Source: Bacteroidales bacterium
GTDB lineage: Bacteria; Bacteroidota; Bacteroidia; Bacteroidales; UBA7960
Assembly: GCA_003555385.1 (NCBI GenBank)
Contig: PWHO01000315.1
Span: 1 to 9,219, forward strand
Reading direction: 5' to 3'
Length of the DNA stretch: 9,219 nt
Below are positions 1 to 7,260 of the stretch, one piece after another. The first letter of the stretch is position 1, and each line of letters starts with the position of its first letter. The notes below the pieces were generated by a model. It had not been told where the DNA came from. It searched no databases and saw nothing but the letters and a program-made list of their open reading frames with translations. Made by a program: the position numbers and the translations under genes.

Positions 1-2
1 TG

Positions 3-872
3 CCTTTTGCCGAAACCCTGGTGGCGGTAGATGTTGCGAATGGGCAACAGGTTTCTGCCGGGCAAATGTTGGCAAGGCTTTGTACCATGCAACTGGAGAG
101 ACGACTTGTACAGGCGCGCCTTGCGGTCGATGAGGCCGAAGTAAATTTAAGAGACCTGTTGCTGGGGCGGGGCTACACCCTGCCAGACAGTTCTTCCATG
201 CCGGCCGAAACCTGGCGGCTGGCTACGATGCAGTCGGGCTACACCCGCGCCCGCAACGAAGTTCGCACCATTGAAGACGACATTGCCCGCTCAACAATTC
301 GAGCGCCTTTCGCAGGGGTTGTGGCGAATCTTGAGGTAAAACCCTACGAGATGTCCAATCCGGGCAATCCCCTTTGCGTGGTAATTGACAACTCAGAATT
401 TGTGGTTAATTTTCCGGTAATGGAAATCGAATTACCCATGGCCACCCCCGGAAACAGCGTTAGTGTAAGTACATTTGCCAACCCGGACGTTTCATTTAAC
501 GGCACCATCACCCAGGTCAACCCAGTGGTTGATGAACACGGCCGCGTTCAGGTTACCGCAACACTGGCCGGCAACAAGGAGCTGCTGGAAGGCATGAACG
601 TAAACGTGCTCATTTCAAGCACCGTGCCAAACCAAATGGTGGTGCCAAGGCAGGCAGTTGTCTACCGCGATAACCTCACGGTGCTTTTCAAGTACGTTGA
701 AGGCAAAGCAGAATGGACGTACGTGAACATTATTGACCAAAACAGCACCCATCTGAACGTGGTACCCAACCCTGACAGGGTTGCCTCTTTGACCCCCGGC
801 GACACGGTGGTGATAAACGGCAACATGAATCTCTCACACGGTGCCCCGGTGGAAATTTCCAATTCTCACTAG
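3..872 (+). CDS. RND efflux periplasmic adaptor (HlyD/MFP family), 5' partial
   Basis: This is the periplasmic adaptor subunit of a tripartite efflux pump, joining an inner-membrane RND permease to an outer-membrane channel. The reading frame is open from base 3 and the first visible residues (PFAETLVAVDVANGQQVSAG) already lie inside the first half of the lipoyl-like domain, so the start codon, signal peptide or lipobox and N-terminus lie outside the window. A GTG at 21 is internal, not a start. A charged helical hairpin follows (about bases 93-290, containing LERRLVQARLAVDEAEVNL and RARNEVRTIEDDIARS). Next come the returning lipoyl strand TIRAPFAGVV (294-323), a beta-barrel domain (about 380-640) and a membrane-proximal domain ending ...APVEISNSH. 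The hairpin is short, as in adaptors of heavy-metal or general RND pumps. Its stop is one base before the next gene, implying translational coupling and one operon. The substrate cannot be read from this fragment. Confidence 0.93.
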   Translation, partial: PFAETLVAVDVANGQQVSAGQMLARLCTMQLERRLVQARLAVDEAEVNLRDLLLGRGYTLPDSSSMPAETWRLATMQSGYTRARNEVRTIEDDIARSTIRAPFAGVVANLEVKPYEMSNPGNPLCVVIDNSEFVVNFPVMEIELPMATPGNSVSVSTFANPDVSFNGTITQVNPVVDEHGRVQVTATLAGNKELLEGMNVNVLISSTVPNQMVVPRQAVVYRDNLTVLFKYVEGKAEWTYVNIIDQNSTHLNVVPNPDRVASLTPGDTVVINGNMNLSHGAPVEISNSH

Positions 873-873
873 C

Positions 874-3800
874 ATGGTCTCATTCCTGATACGACGTCCG
901 GTAGCCGTATTGATGGTACTCACCGCATCTCTGGTACTTGGGGCAGTGGCAATGCGCCAGCTGCCGGTTTCTCTGGTGCCGGATGTGGACATACCACGTA
1001 TCAGCGTGCAGGTATCGGCACCTGAAATGTCTGCCTCTGAACTTGAAAATGCCATCATGCAGCCCTTGCGCAGCAACCTCATGCAGGTAAATAACCTGGA
1101 GGAACTACGCTCACAGGCCAACCACGGCAACGGGAGCGTAACCTTGCATCTGCGCCACGGCACCAATATTGATCTCTCATACATCGAGATCAACGAACTC
1201 GTCGACAGGGCGGTTTCAGCAATGCCGCGGGGTACCGAAAGACCGGCAGTTGTTAAGGCAAGCGCATCAGACATACCGGTTTTCTATCTGGACGTAAGCC
1301 TCAGGAACACAGAGGGAAGCATGTCCCGCTCAGCGTTTTTTGAACTCGGCACCTTTACCGACGAAGTAATCAGGCGAAGGCTTGAACAACTACCCCAGGT
1401 GGCAATGGCCGACATCAGCGGCCGTACTTTCAGCGAAATAGTGGTAAAGCCCGACAACGCCTTGCTCGAGGCCATGAATATACCGCCAACGGTCATCGAA
1501 AACACCATTGCCGCTGCAAACATGCGGTTCGGAAACATTATCCTGCGCGATCTGCAATTCCAGTACCATGTCCGGGTAGGCCACAATATGGTTGATGCAG
1601 CCGACATCGGCAACCTTTACCTCAACCACGAGGGCCGGATCTGGCAGGTGAAAGACCTGTGTACCATCGAAACATCAACGGCAGAACCTCAGGGAATGGT
1701 CCTGTGCAATGACCGGAGGTCGTTAACCATGGCCATCGTGAAACAAGGCGATGCCCGCATGCAGGACTTCAAGGAAAACCTGCACTCGCTGGTCGGGCAG
1801 TTCGAAAGAGACTACCCGGAGATGCAATTCACCATTTCACGCGACCAGACCAAACTGCTCGACACCACCATAAGCAACCTTTCACAAACACTGCTCATCG
1901 GGGCATTGCTGGCTTTCCTGGTTATGTTTCTGTTCCTGCGCGACCCCCGTTCACCCTGGATCATTGTTATATCTGTTCCGGCAGCGCTGGTGATTTCCCT
2001 GCTGTTTTTCTATTTTGTCAACCTCTCAATCAACGTGGTGTCGGTTTCGGGCCTCATCCTTTGTATTGGGCTTATGATCGACAACTCCATCATTGTCATT
2101 GACAACATAACACGTTATCGCCGAAAGGGGCTGAGTCTTCATGATGCATGCGTAGCAGGTACCAACGAGGTATTCACCCCCTTGCTCAGTTCGGTGCTTA
2201 CCACTTGCTCGGTATTTGTGCCCCTGGTGTTTTTTGGGGGCGTGGCCGGGGCATTGTTCTTTGACCAGGCCATGGCGATTTCCATCGGGCTGCTTACCTC
2301 ACTGACAGTTGCCATGATAGTGATTCCGGTAATTTACCATATCCTCTACCGAAAGGCAAAAGCGGTGAACAACAGCCCGAATCACGGCAGGAAGGTTTGG
2401 TTCGATTACCATTCACTTTACAGCAGGGTTTTCAAGGCCGTTATGCGCAGGCAAGGCATGGTATGGGGCCTAGTGGTGCTGCTGCTTGCTTCCCTGTATT
2501 TCACTTTCACTTTCGTGGAAAAGGAAAACCTTCCCCAAACCGAGCGCAAGGCGGCTTTGCTATGGATTGACTGGAACGCCAACCTTAATATTGACGAAAA
2601 CCGGCACAGGGTTGAGGCAATGCTTGATGAAGTTGGCTCCGGTGCCGTGCAAACCAACGTACTGGTTGGCAGGCAGCAATTCATGTTGCAAAACCAGCAC
2701 CAGCTTACACCCTCCCAGGCCCTGATATACGTCGAAACCGAAAACCAGGACCAAATTCAACGTATAGAGCAAGCTGCCACAGTGCACTTCAACACAAAGT
2801 ACCCAAACGCTTTAATGAACATCCTACCCGAAGACAACATCTTCGATATGGTTTTCGGAGAGACCATGGCCCCCTTGCAAGTGCGACTGAAACCCACCCG
2901 CGATTTGGGGCCCGAAGCGCACAAGGCTGTTTCAAACATGTTGGAAAAGATACAGGAAGCCCTGCCGGAAGTGACATTGGCACCACTGGCCCTTAACCAG
3001 ATCATGGTCCTTGAGGCCAATATGCAAATGCTGGCACTGCACCTGGTTGACAAACCCGCACTGGTAACGGAACTCCGACGCATGTTAAACCAGAACCAGG
3101 TAACCCGTTTACTGGATGGGCATACCGCTGTACCAATCAAGGTAGGAGCAGCCCAAAGCGATTTCTTCGCAAACCTTCCGAAGTCCTTTGTGAAAAACCG
3201 GAATGGGGTAAACGTACCGGTTAGCTCGCTCATAAGCCTGAGCACCGACGTTTCCATCCCCGGAATAATTGCCGGACTTGAAGGCCCTTATTTCCCGGTT
3301 GACCTCAACATTACACAAGACCAGCTAAGCTCCGTCACCGCGTCCATAAATGAACTGGTTCAGGCCGACACCAACTTTGATGTTGATTACGCCGGCAGTA
3401 TTTTCTCCCGGCAGGAACTGGCAAATCAACTTCTGGTAATTGGCATCATAGCCCTGTTGTTGCTGTTTTTCATACTTGCGGCTCAATTCGAATCTTTGCT
3501 GCTCCCGTTCATCATACTCTTTGAGGTGCCGGTGGCAACCGCAGGAGCCATGCTTGTATTGCTTGCAACCGGGCAGAGCCTCAACCTGATGTCCATGATA
3601 GGCCTTGTGGTCATGGCAGGGATCATCATCAACGACAATATTTTGAAAATAGATACCATAAACCGCCTTCTGCGCAGAGGAACCCCTATCCTGAGGGCAC
3701 TGATGGAGGCCGGACACATCAGACTGAAACCCATAATCATGACCAGTATTACCACCATACTGGCACTCTTTCCGATTCTTTTCATATCGGGCATAGGGGG

Positions 3801-3936
3801 CCAGATGCAAAGGCCGCTGGCCATTGCCATTATGGCAGGCCTGGCAATTGGCACATTGGTGAGCCTTTACCTGCTTCCATCACTTTATTATTCAATTTAC
3901 AAAATCAAAAAGTTCATTGCCAGAAACAATAATTGA
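874..3936 (+). CDS. RND efflux permease, AcrB/MdtB-like, first of a tandem pair
   Basis: This is an inner-membrane, proton-driven RND exporter of 1020 aa, the usual full length for the AcrB superfamily. It starts at ATG 874, one base after the adaptor stop. The frame is open to GTG 841 inside the adaptor, but starting at 874 gives the classic N-terminus MVSFLIRRPVAVLM. I see 12 hydrophobic segments: about 10-28, then 340-356, 363-384, 388-411, 434-456 and 466-492 after the first porter loop, 529-548, then 853-872, 877-899, 905-925, 953-972 and 983-1008. Two large periplasmic loops (about 29-339 and 549-852) fit the porter and docking domains. In TM4 the relay Asp is D403 (IGLMIDNSIIVIDN), and the next residue is Asn where AcrB has a second Asp. 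In TM10 the position of AcrB Lys940 is N920 (GIIINDNIL). In TM11, R950 and T957 (RLKPIIMT) match AcrB R971 and T978. The family call is firm. Drug versus other export is not determined. Confidence 0.96.
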   Translation: MVSFLIRRPVAVLMVLTASLVLGAVAMRQLPVSLVPDVDIPRISVQVSAPEMSASELENAIMQPLRSNLMQVNNLEELRSQANHGNGSVTLHLRHGTNIDLSYIEINELVDRAVSAMPRGTERPAVVKASASDIPVFYLDVSLRNTEGSMSRSAFFELGTFTDEVIRRRLEQLPQVAMADISGRTFSEIVVKPDNALLEAMNIPPTVIENTIAAANMRFGNIILRDLQFQYHVRVGHNMVDAADIGNLYLNHEGRIWQVKDLCTIETSTAEPQGMVLCNDRRSLTMAIVKQGDARMQDFKENLHSLVGQFERDYPEMQFTISRDQTKLLDTTISNLSQTLLIGALLAFLVMFLFLRDPRSPWIIVISVPAALVISLLFFYFVNLSINVVSVSGLILCIGLMIDNSIIVIDNITRYRRKGLSLHDACVAGTNEVFTPLLSSVLTTCSVFVPLVFFGGVAGALFFDQAMAISIGLLTSLTVAMIVIPVIYHILYRKAKAVNNSPNHGRKVWFDYHSLYSRVFKAVMRRQGMVWGLVVLLLASLYFTFTFVEKENLPQTERKAALLWIDWNANLNIDENRHRVEAMLDEVGSGAVQTNVLVGRQQFMLQNQHQLTPSQALIYVETENQDQIQRIEQAATVHFNTKYPNALMNILPEDNIFDMVFGETMAPLQVRLKPTRDLGPEAHKAVSNMLEKIQEALPEVTLAPLALNQIMVLEANMQMLALHLVDKPALVTELRRMLNQNQVTRLLDGHTAVPIKVGAAQSDFFANLPKSFVKNRNGVNVPVSSLISLSTDVSIPGIIAGLEGPYFPVDLNITQDQLSSVTASINELVQADTNFDVDYAGSIFSRQELANQLLVIGIIALLLLFFILAAQFESLLLPFIILFEVPVATAGAMLVLLATGQSLNLMSMIGLVVMAGIIINDNILKIDTINRLLRRGTPILRALMEAGHIRLKPIIMTSITTILALFPILFISGIGGQMQRPLAIAIMAGLAIGTLVSLYLLPSLYYSIYKIKKFIARNNN

Positions 3937-3975
3937 TCTGCCGATATTTCCCCCGAATTGCTAAACCCGGCCACC

Positions 3976-6900
3976 ATGCGTTTCCCGCCTTTTTCCATAA
4001 TCATCACTATCGTTGCACTTTCGGTGGTGGGCATTGCATTGGCTCCCGGATTGGGCATCCGGTTGCATCCTTCTGCCCATTTACCAACCATCAATGTCAG
4101 TTTCAACTGGCCCGGAGTACCGGCACTCACAGTGGAACGCGAAGTTACCTCCCGGATCGAATCTGCACTGGCCACCATGAAGGGGGTCGAAAAAATAACC
4201 TCCCTGTCGAGCCAGGGGCGGGGCAACATCACCCTGAACCTGAAGGAGGGTGTAGATGTTGAGATGGCCCGTTTTGAGATCGCCTCGCATGTGCGGCGTT
4301 TGTTTCCGCAGTTACCCGACAATGTCAGCTACCCCAATGTTTCTGCACAGGCTGTTGCCCGGCAAAGCAGGGTGCTGATGTCATACCGGATCATTGCCCC
4401 TGAGCAAACTGCTTTTATTGAAGATTACACCCAAAAAACCATTATCCCCGCCCTTTCGCGAATTGGTGGTTTCCAGCATGCCACCCTGCACGGGGTAACG
4501 CCGCTTGAGTACCACCTTGAATTTGACTCAAGGAATCTGCACACCACGGGAGTTACGGTTGACGAAATACAGAGTGCCATTGCCGGATATTTTTCTGCCA
4601 ATGACCTGGGTATGGTAAAGGTAGCACACGAAAACAGGGCCACGGAAATGGTGCCATTAATAATCAGGGCAAACCAAAACCTCAATGAATCCTGGAAAAA
4701 AATCCCTGTAAAAGCCACCGGCAACACCATGGTTTACCTCAATCAACTGACAACTGCCCGGTTGGTTCAGGCAGAGCCCACCAGTTACTATCGCATAAAT
4801 GGCAAAACAACGGTGGTGCTCAACATTTTTGCACAGGAAGGGGCCAACCAGCTTGTGGTGGCAAACAACATTAGGGCTGTCATGAATGATTTGCAGCAGA
4901 GAATGCCCCCTGGCTGGAGTGCCACGGTGACCTCCGACAATACACATCATATACGCAGGGATCTCATGAGGGTAAGCTACCGCATGGTGTTTTCATTTGT
5001 AATATTAATGCTTTTCGTAGCCATTGTGACGCGTAAATCCAGGTATTTGCTGATGATTCTCGCCACAATTCTGGCCAACCTGTCGATAGCCATCATTCTT
5101 TACCGCTGGCTGGGTATCGAGATACACCTATACTCACTGGCGGGCATTACGGTATCGTTTGGCATGATGATCGACAACAGCATTGTGATGATCGAGCATT
5201 TGCGCACAAGAGGTAATCAGAAAGCCTTTCTGGCCATCCTGGCGGCAACGGCTACCACCATTGGAAGCCTGTCGGTGATTTTCCTGCTGGGACGCGAACA
5301 GCAATTACAATTCCGTGACTTTGCCATGGTGGTTATGGTAAACCTCTTTGTATCACTGGGGATTGCTTTGTTTTTTATTCCATCGCTATTCAAAATATTG
5401 AAGCTGGAGGTAAAGAAACCGCAGAATTCTTTTAAACTTGCCCGCAGGCAGGTAAAGATCTGGCAGGGGTACCTGTGGTTCGTGATTGTTTCCCGTCGAT
5501 GGAGATGGATGAGTTTGCTGTTGTTCCTGCTTATTTTCGGCATCCCCTTACACATGCTGCCCACCAGGGTTGAAGGTACCTCTCTGGCATCTGACGCATA
5601 TAACCAGACCATAGGCAGCAGGTTTTACCAGGAAACACTGAGGAAACCGCTTGAGGTCGCTCTGGGGGGTACGTTCAGGCTATTTTCCCAATATGTTTTC
5701 GAAAGATCATTCTTTGCAGACCCCGAACGCACCACCCTGAACGTAACAGCCTCAATGCCCGACGGTGCCACCCTCGAACAGATTAACCAGGCCGTAATGC
5801 AAATGGAAGATGAACTTAGCCGGTATGAGGAAATAGATCAGTTCCGCACCAGCATAAGCTCGCGCACCCAGGCCAGGATTACAATTAGCTTCAAGCCTGA
5901 ATACGAAAGGGGTATTTTCCCGCACATTCTCAAAAATACCTTGATTCAGAAAGCAATCAGCATTGGGGGTGCCGAATGGGGTGTGTGGGGTGTGGGCCAG
6001 GGTTTCAGCAACCGGCTGGGAAGTAGCGTTGGTAGCAGGGCCATTGCCCTTACCGGATACAACTATGACCTTCTTTACCGTTATGCCGAAATGTTGACGG
6101 AAAGAGCCAGGCAAAACCCCCGGGTTTCCCAGACAAACATCATTGGGGGCGATTCGTGGTACAGTGCACCACCCATGGAGTTTTACATGGAAGCCCACCC
6201 GCGAAGCCTTGCCGCAGCCAACCTCACATTGGCACAGGTACACAGCCAGCTTAATCAACTTATAATGAGCCGGCCCTCAAGTACAGTATATGTAAACAAT
6301 GAACCTGTTGCTATCAGATTGGTGCCAGACCAGTATTTGGAGTACAACCTGTGGGACCTGGAGCACAGACCACTGTATGTCAACAATCAGTTCGTTAAAC
6401 CGGGCGGGTTGCTGAGCCTGAGCAGGAGAGCTACAGGCAGCAACATCTATAAGGAAAATCAGCAATACCACATACGGTTCAACTTCACATTTCTGGGCCC
6501 TCCAGCAATGGAGGCCCGGCTAATTGAAGAGCTGTCAGAGTATATCAACCAACAAATGCCCATAGGGTTTGCTGCAAGCAGACCAAGCGGGCCGGGCTGG
6601 ATTCACGAAAGCCAGGGCTACCTCCACCTGATACTCCTTGTGGTGATTATCATATTCATCGTTTGCTCCATATTGCTGAATTCACTGTCACAACCCCTGG
6701 CGGTACTCTCCCTGATCCCTTTTTCTTTTTCAGGATTATTCCTCACCTTTTACCTTTTCAACCTGAATTTTGACCAGGGAGGATGGGCCTCTTTCATACT
6801 GCTCAGCGGGCTCGCGGTAAACGCAGGGCTTTACATTCTGAATGAGTACAACAATATGGTCAAAGGACTATCCAACCCCAATAAAACCCGGATTTACCTG

Positions 6901-7149
6901 AAAGCATTCAGACACAAGATCACCCCGGTCCTGCTTACCATCCTGTCTACAATCATCGGCCTTATACCCTTCGTGGTGGGCACCAGGGAACCTTTCTGGT
7001 TCGCCTTTGCCGCCGGCACCATAGGTGGGCTGGTTTTGTCCCTGCCCGGAATCTTTCTGTTTTTCCCCGCCTTTCTGAAATTGGGTTCGGCAAGCCCCGG
7101 GCGCCTGCGGCAGGCACAGCCTGAAAAACCAGGCGGGGCCGGGTTATGA
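3976..7149 (+). CDS. RND efflux permease, divergent second member of the tandem pair
   Basis: This is a second RND-superfamily inner-membrane permease, 1057 aa from ATG 3976 (MRFPPFSIIITIVALSVVG). A TTG at 3958 would add six residues. The ATG is preferred because TM1 begins at once, but no ribosome-binding site decides it. Hydrophobic segments fall at about 5-27, 337-352, 357-378, 385-407, 418-439, 449-474, 508-528, 882-902, 907-929, 938-960, 983-1002 and 1006-1036, with porter loops between TM1-2 and TM7-8. The TM4 relay Asp is D400 (FGMMIDNSIVMIEH). The AcrB Lys940 position is N949 (GLAVNAGLYILNEYNN), the Arg971 position is K981 and the Thr978 position is T988 (KITPVLLT). A motif at 668-679 (WGVWGVGQGFSN) lies in the second porter loop. 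The protein is clearly different from its neighbour, so this is not a recent duplication. The last 21 residues (from 1037) look like a non-conserved tail encoded by repeat DNA. It is convergent with the PLP-enzyme gene. Substrate unknown. Confidence 0.94.
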   Translation: MRFPPFSIIITIVALSVVGIALAPGLGIRLHPSAHLPTINVSFNWPGVPALTVEREVTSRIESALATMKGVEKITSLSSQGRGNITLNLKEGVDVEMARFEIASHVRRLFPQLPDNVSYPNVSAQAVARQSRVLMSYRIIAPEQTAFIEDYTQKTIIPALSRIGGFQHATLHGVTPLEYHLEFDSRNLHTTGVTVDEIQSAIAGYFSANDLGMVKVAHENRATEMVPLIIRANQNLNESWKKIPVKATGNTMVYLNQLTTARLVQAEPTSYYRINGKTTVVLNIFAQEGANQLVVANNIRAVMNDLQQRMPPGWSATVTSDNTHHIRRDLMRVSYRMVFSFVILMLFVAIVTRKSRYLLMILATILANLSIAIILYRWLGIEIHLYSLAGITVSFGMMIDNSIVMIEHLRTRGNQKAFLAILAATATTIGSLSVIFLLGREQQLQFRDFAMVVMVNLFVSLGIALFFIPSLFKILKLEVKKPQNSFKLARRQVKIWQGYLWFVIVSRRWRWMSLLLFLLIFGIPLHMLPTRVEGTSLASDAYNQTIGSRFYQETLRKPLEVALGGTFRLFSQYVFERSFFADPERTTLNVTASMPDGATLEQINQAVMQMEDELSRYEEIDQFRTSISSRTQARITISFKPEYERGIFPHILKNTLIQKAISIGGAEWGVWGVGQGFSNRLGSSVGSRAIALTGYNYDLLYRYAEMLTERARQNPRVSQTNIIGGDSWYSAPPMEFYMEAHPRSLAAANLTLAQVHSQLNQLIMSRPSSTVYVNNEPVAIRLVPDQYLEYNLWDLEHRPLYVNNQFVKPGGLLSLSRRATGSNIYKENQQYHIRFNFTFLGPPAMEARLIEELSEYINQQMPIGFAASRPSGPGWIHESQGYLHLILLVVIIIFIVCSILLNSLSQPLAVLSLIPFSFSGLFLTFYLFNLNFDQGGWASFILLSGLAVNAGLYILNEYNNMVKGLSNPNKTRIYLKAFRHKITPVLLTILSTIIGLIPFVVGTREPFWFAFAAGTIGGLVLSLPGIFLFFPAFLKLGSASPGRLRQAQPEKPGGAGL
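5965..6002 (+). other. G-rich run with G-quadruplex-forming pattern inside the second permease
   Basis: On the coding strand, G-tracts lie at 5965-5969 (5 G), 5978-5981 (4 G), 5987-5990 (4 G), 5994-5996 (3 G) and 6000-6002 (3 G). The last four satisfy the usual G3+N1-7 quadruplex pattern with loops of 5, 3 and 3 bases. They encode the Gly/Trp-rich motif WGVWGVGQG, so protein constraint may explain the pattern. Folding is untested. Confidence 0.45.
7103..7134. repeat. Palindromic element with alternating GCCTG/CAGGC arms
   Basis: Four 5-base arms alternate: GCCTG (7103-7107), CAGGC (7111-7115), GCCTG (7119-7123) and CAGGC (7130-7134). Neighbouring arms can pair in competing hairpins with loops of 3, 3 and 6 bases. 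On the + strand it encodes part of the extra C-terminal tail of the second permease (RLRQAQPEKPGG). From memory, tails reading RLRQAQP are a common translation of short GC-rich palindromic repeats scattered in bacterial genomes. That identity is an inference. It lies just before the permease stop and may help end or stabilise transcripts from one or both convergent genes, although no classic U-tract follows. Confidence 0.55.
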
Positions 7150-7260
7150 AACGGCTTTGGTTAGCAACCGGGGTGGGATCACGCTATGAAACGGCTTTGG
7201 TTAGCAGCCGGGGCGGGATCGGGTTATGAAACGGCTTTGGTTAGCAGCCGGGGACAGTTG
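7141..7260. repeat. 40-bp tandem direct repeat, three copies, spanning both convergent gene ends
   Basis: Three consecutive units are 7141-7180, 7181-7220 and 7221-7260. A 21-base core running from ATGAAACGGC to GGTTAGCA is identical in all three (7146-7166, 7186-7206, 7226-7246). It is followed by A or G and then CCGGGG, and by GGGATC in units 1 and 2 only. The first five bases are GGGTT in units 1 and 3 and ACGCT in unit 2. Units 2 and 3 can form a CGGCT/AGCCG hairpin with a 9-base loop (7192-7210 and 7232-7250), and unit 1 has a mismatch in that stem. Unit 1 contains the TGA of the second permease (7147-7149). Unit 3 encodes, on the minus strand, the last codons and TAA of the PLP enzyme. 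The 74-bp region between the two stop codons is therefore entirely repeat. Confidence 0.93.

Noticed and set aside
841..876. Upstream GTG start for the first permease
   Set aside because: It would add 11 residues (MPRWKFPILTS) and overlap the adaptor by 32 bases. The ATG at 874 gives the standard RND N-terminus.
834..1274. Minus-strand open frame of 146 codons across the adaptor/permease junction
   Set aside because: It lies opposite strongly supported RND and adaptor coding sequence, and its translation is low in recognisable motifs. The same applies to the other long minus-strand frames inside both permease genes.
3971..3979. GCCACCATG around the second permease start, resembling a eukaryotic Kozak sequence
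   Set aside because: The operon structure and protein families are bacterial, so the match is coincidental.
7103..7134. Rho-independent terminator
   Set aside because: The arms form hairpins, but no run of T follows on either strand outside the loop. It is better described as a palindromic repeat with possible transcript-end function.
7146..7229. Small + strand frame of 27 codons (MKRLWLATGVG...) whose ATG overlaps the permease stop as ATGA
   Set aside because: It is made wholly of the 40-bp repeat, and the unit length is not a multiple of three, so each copy is read in a different frame. The overlap is most likely chance.
7141..7260. CRISPR-like array of regularly spaced repeats
   Set aside because: The segments between the 21-base cores are themselves near-repeats rather than unique spacers, the units are head to tail at 40 bp, and one unit is coding sequence. 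No cas genes are visible.
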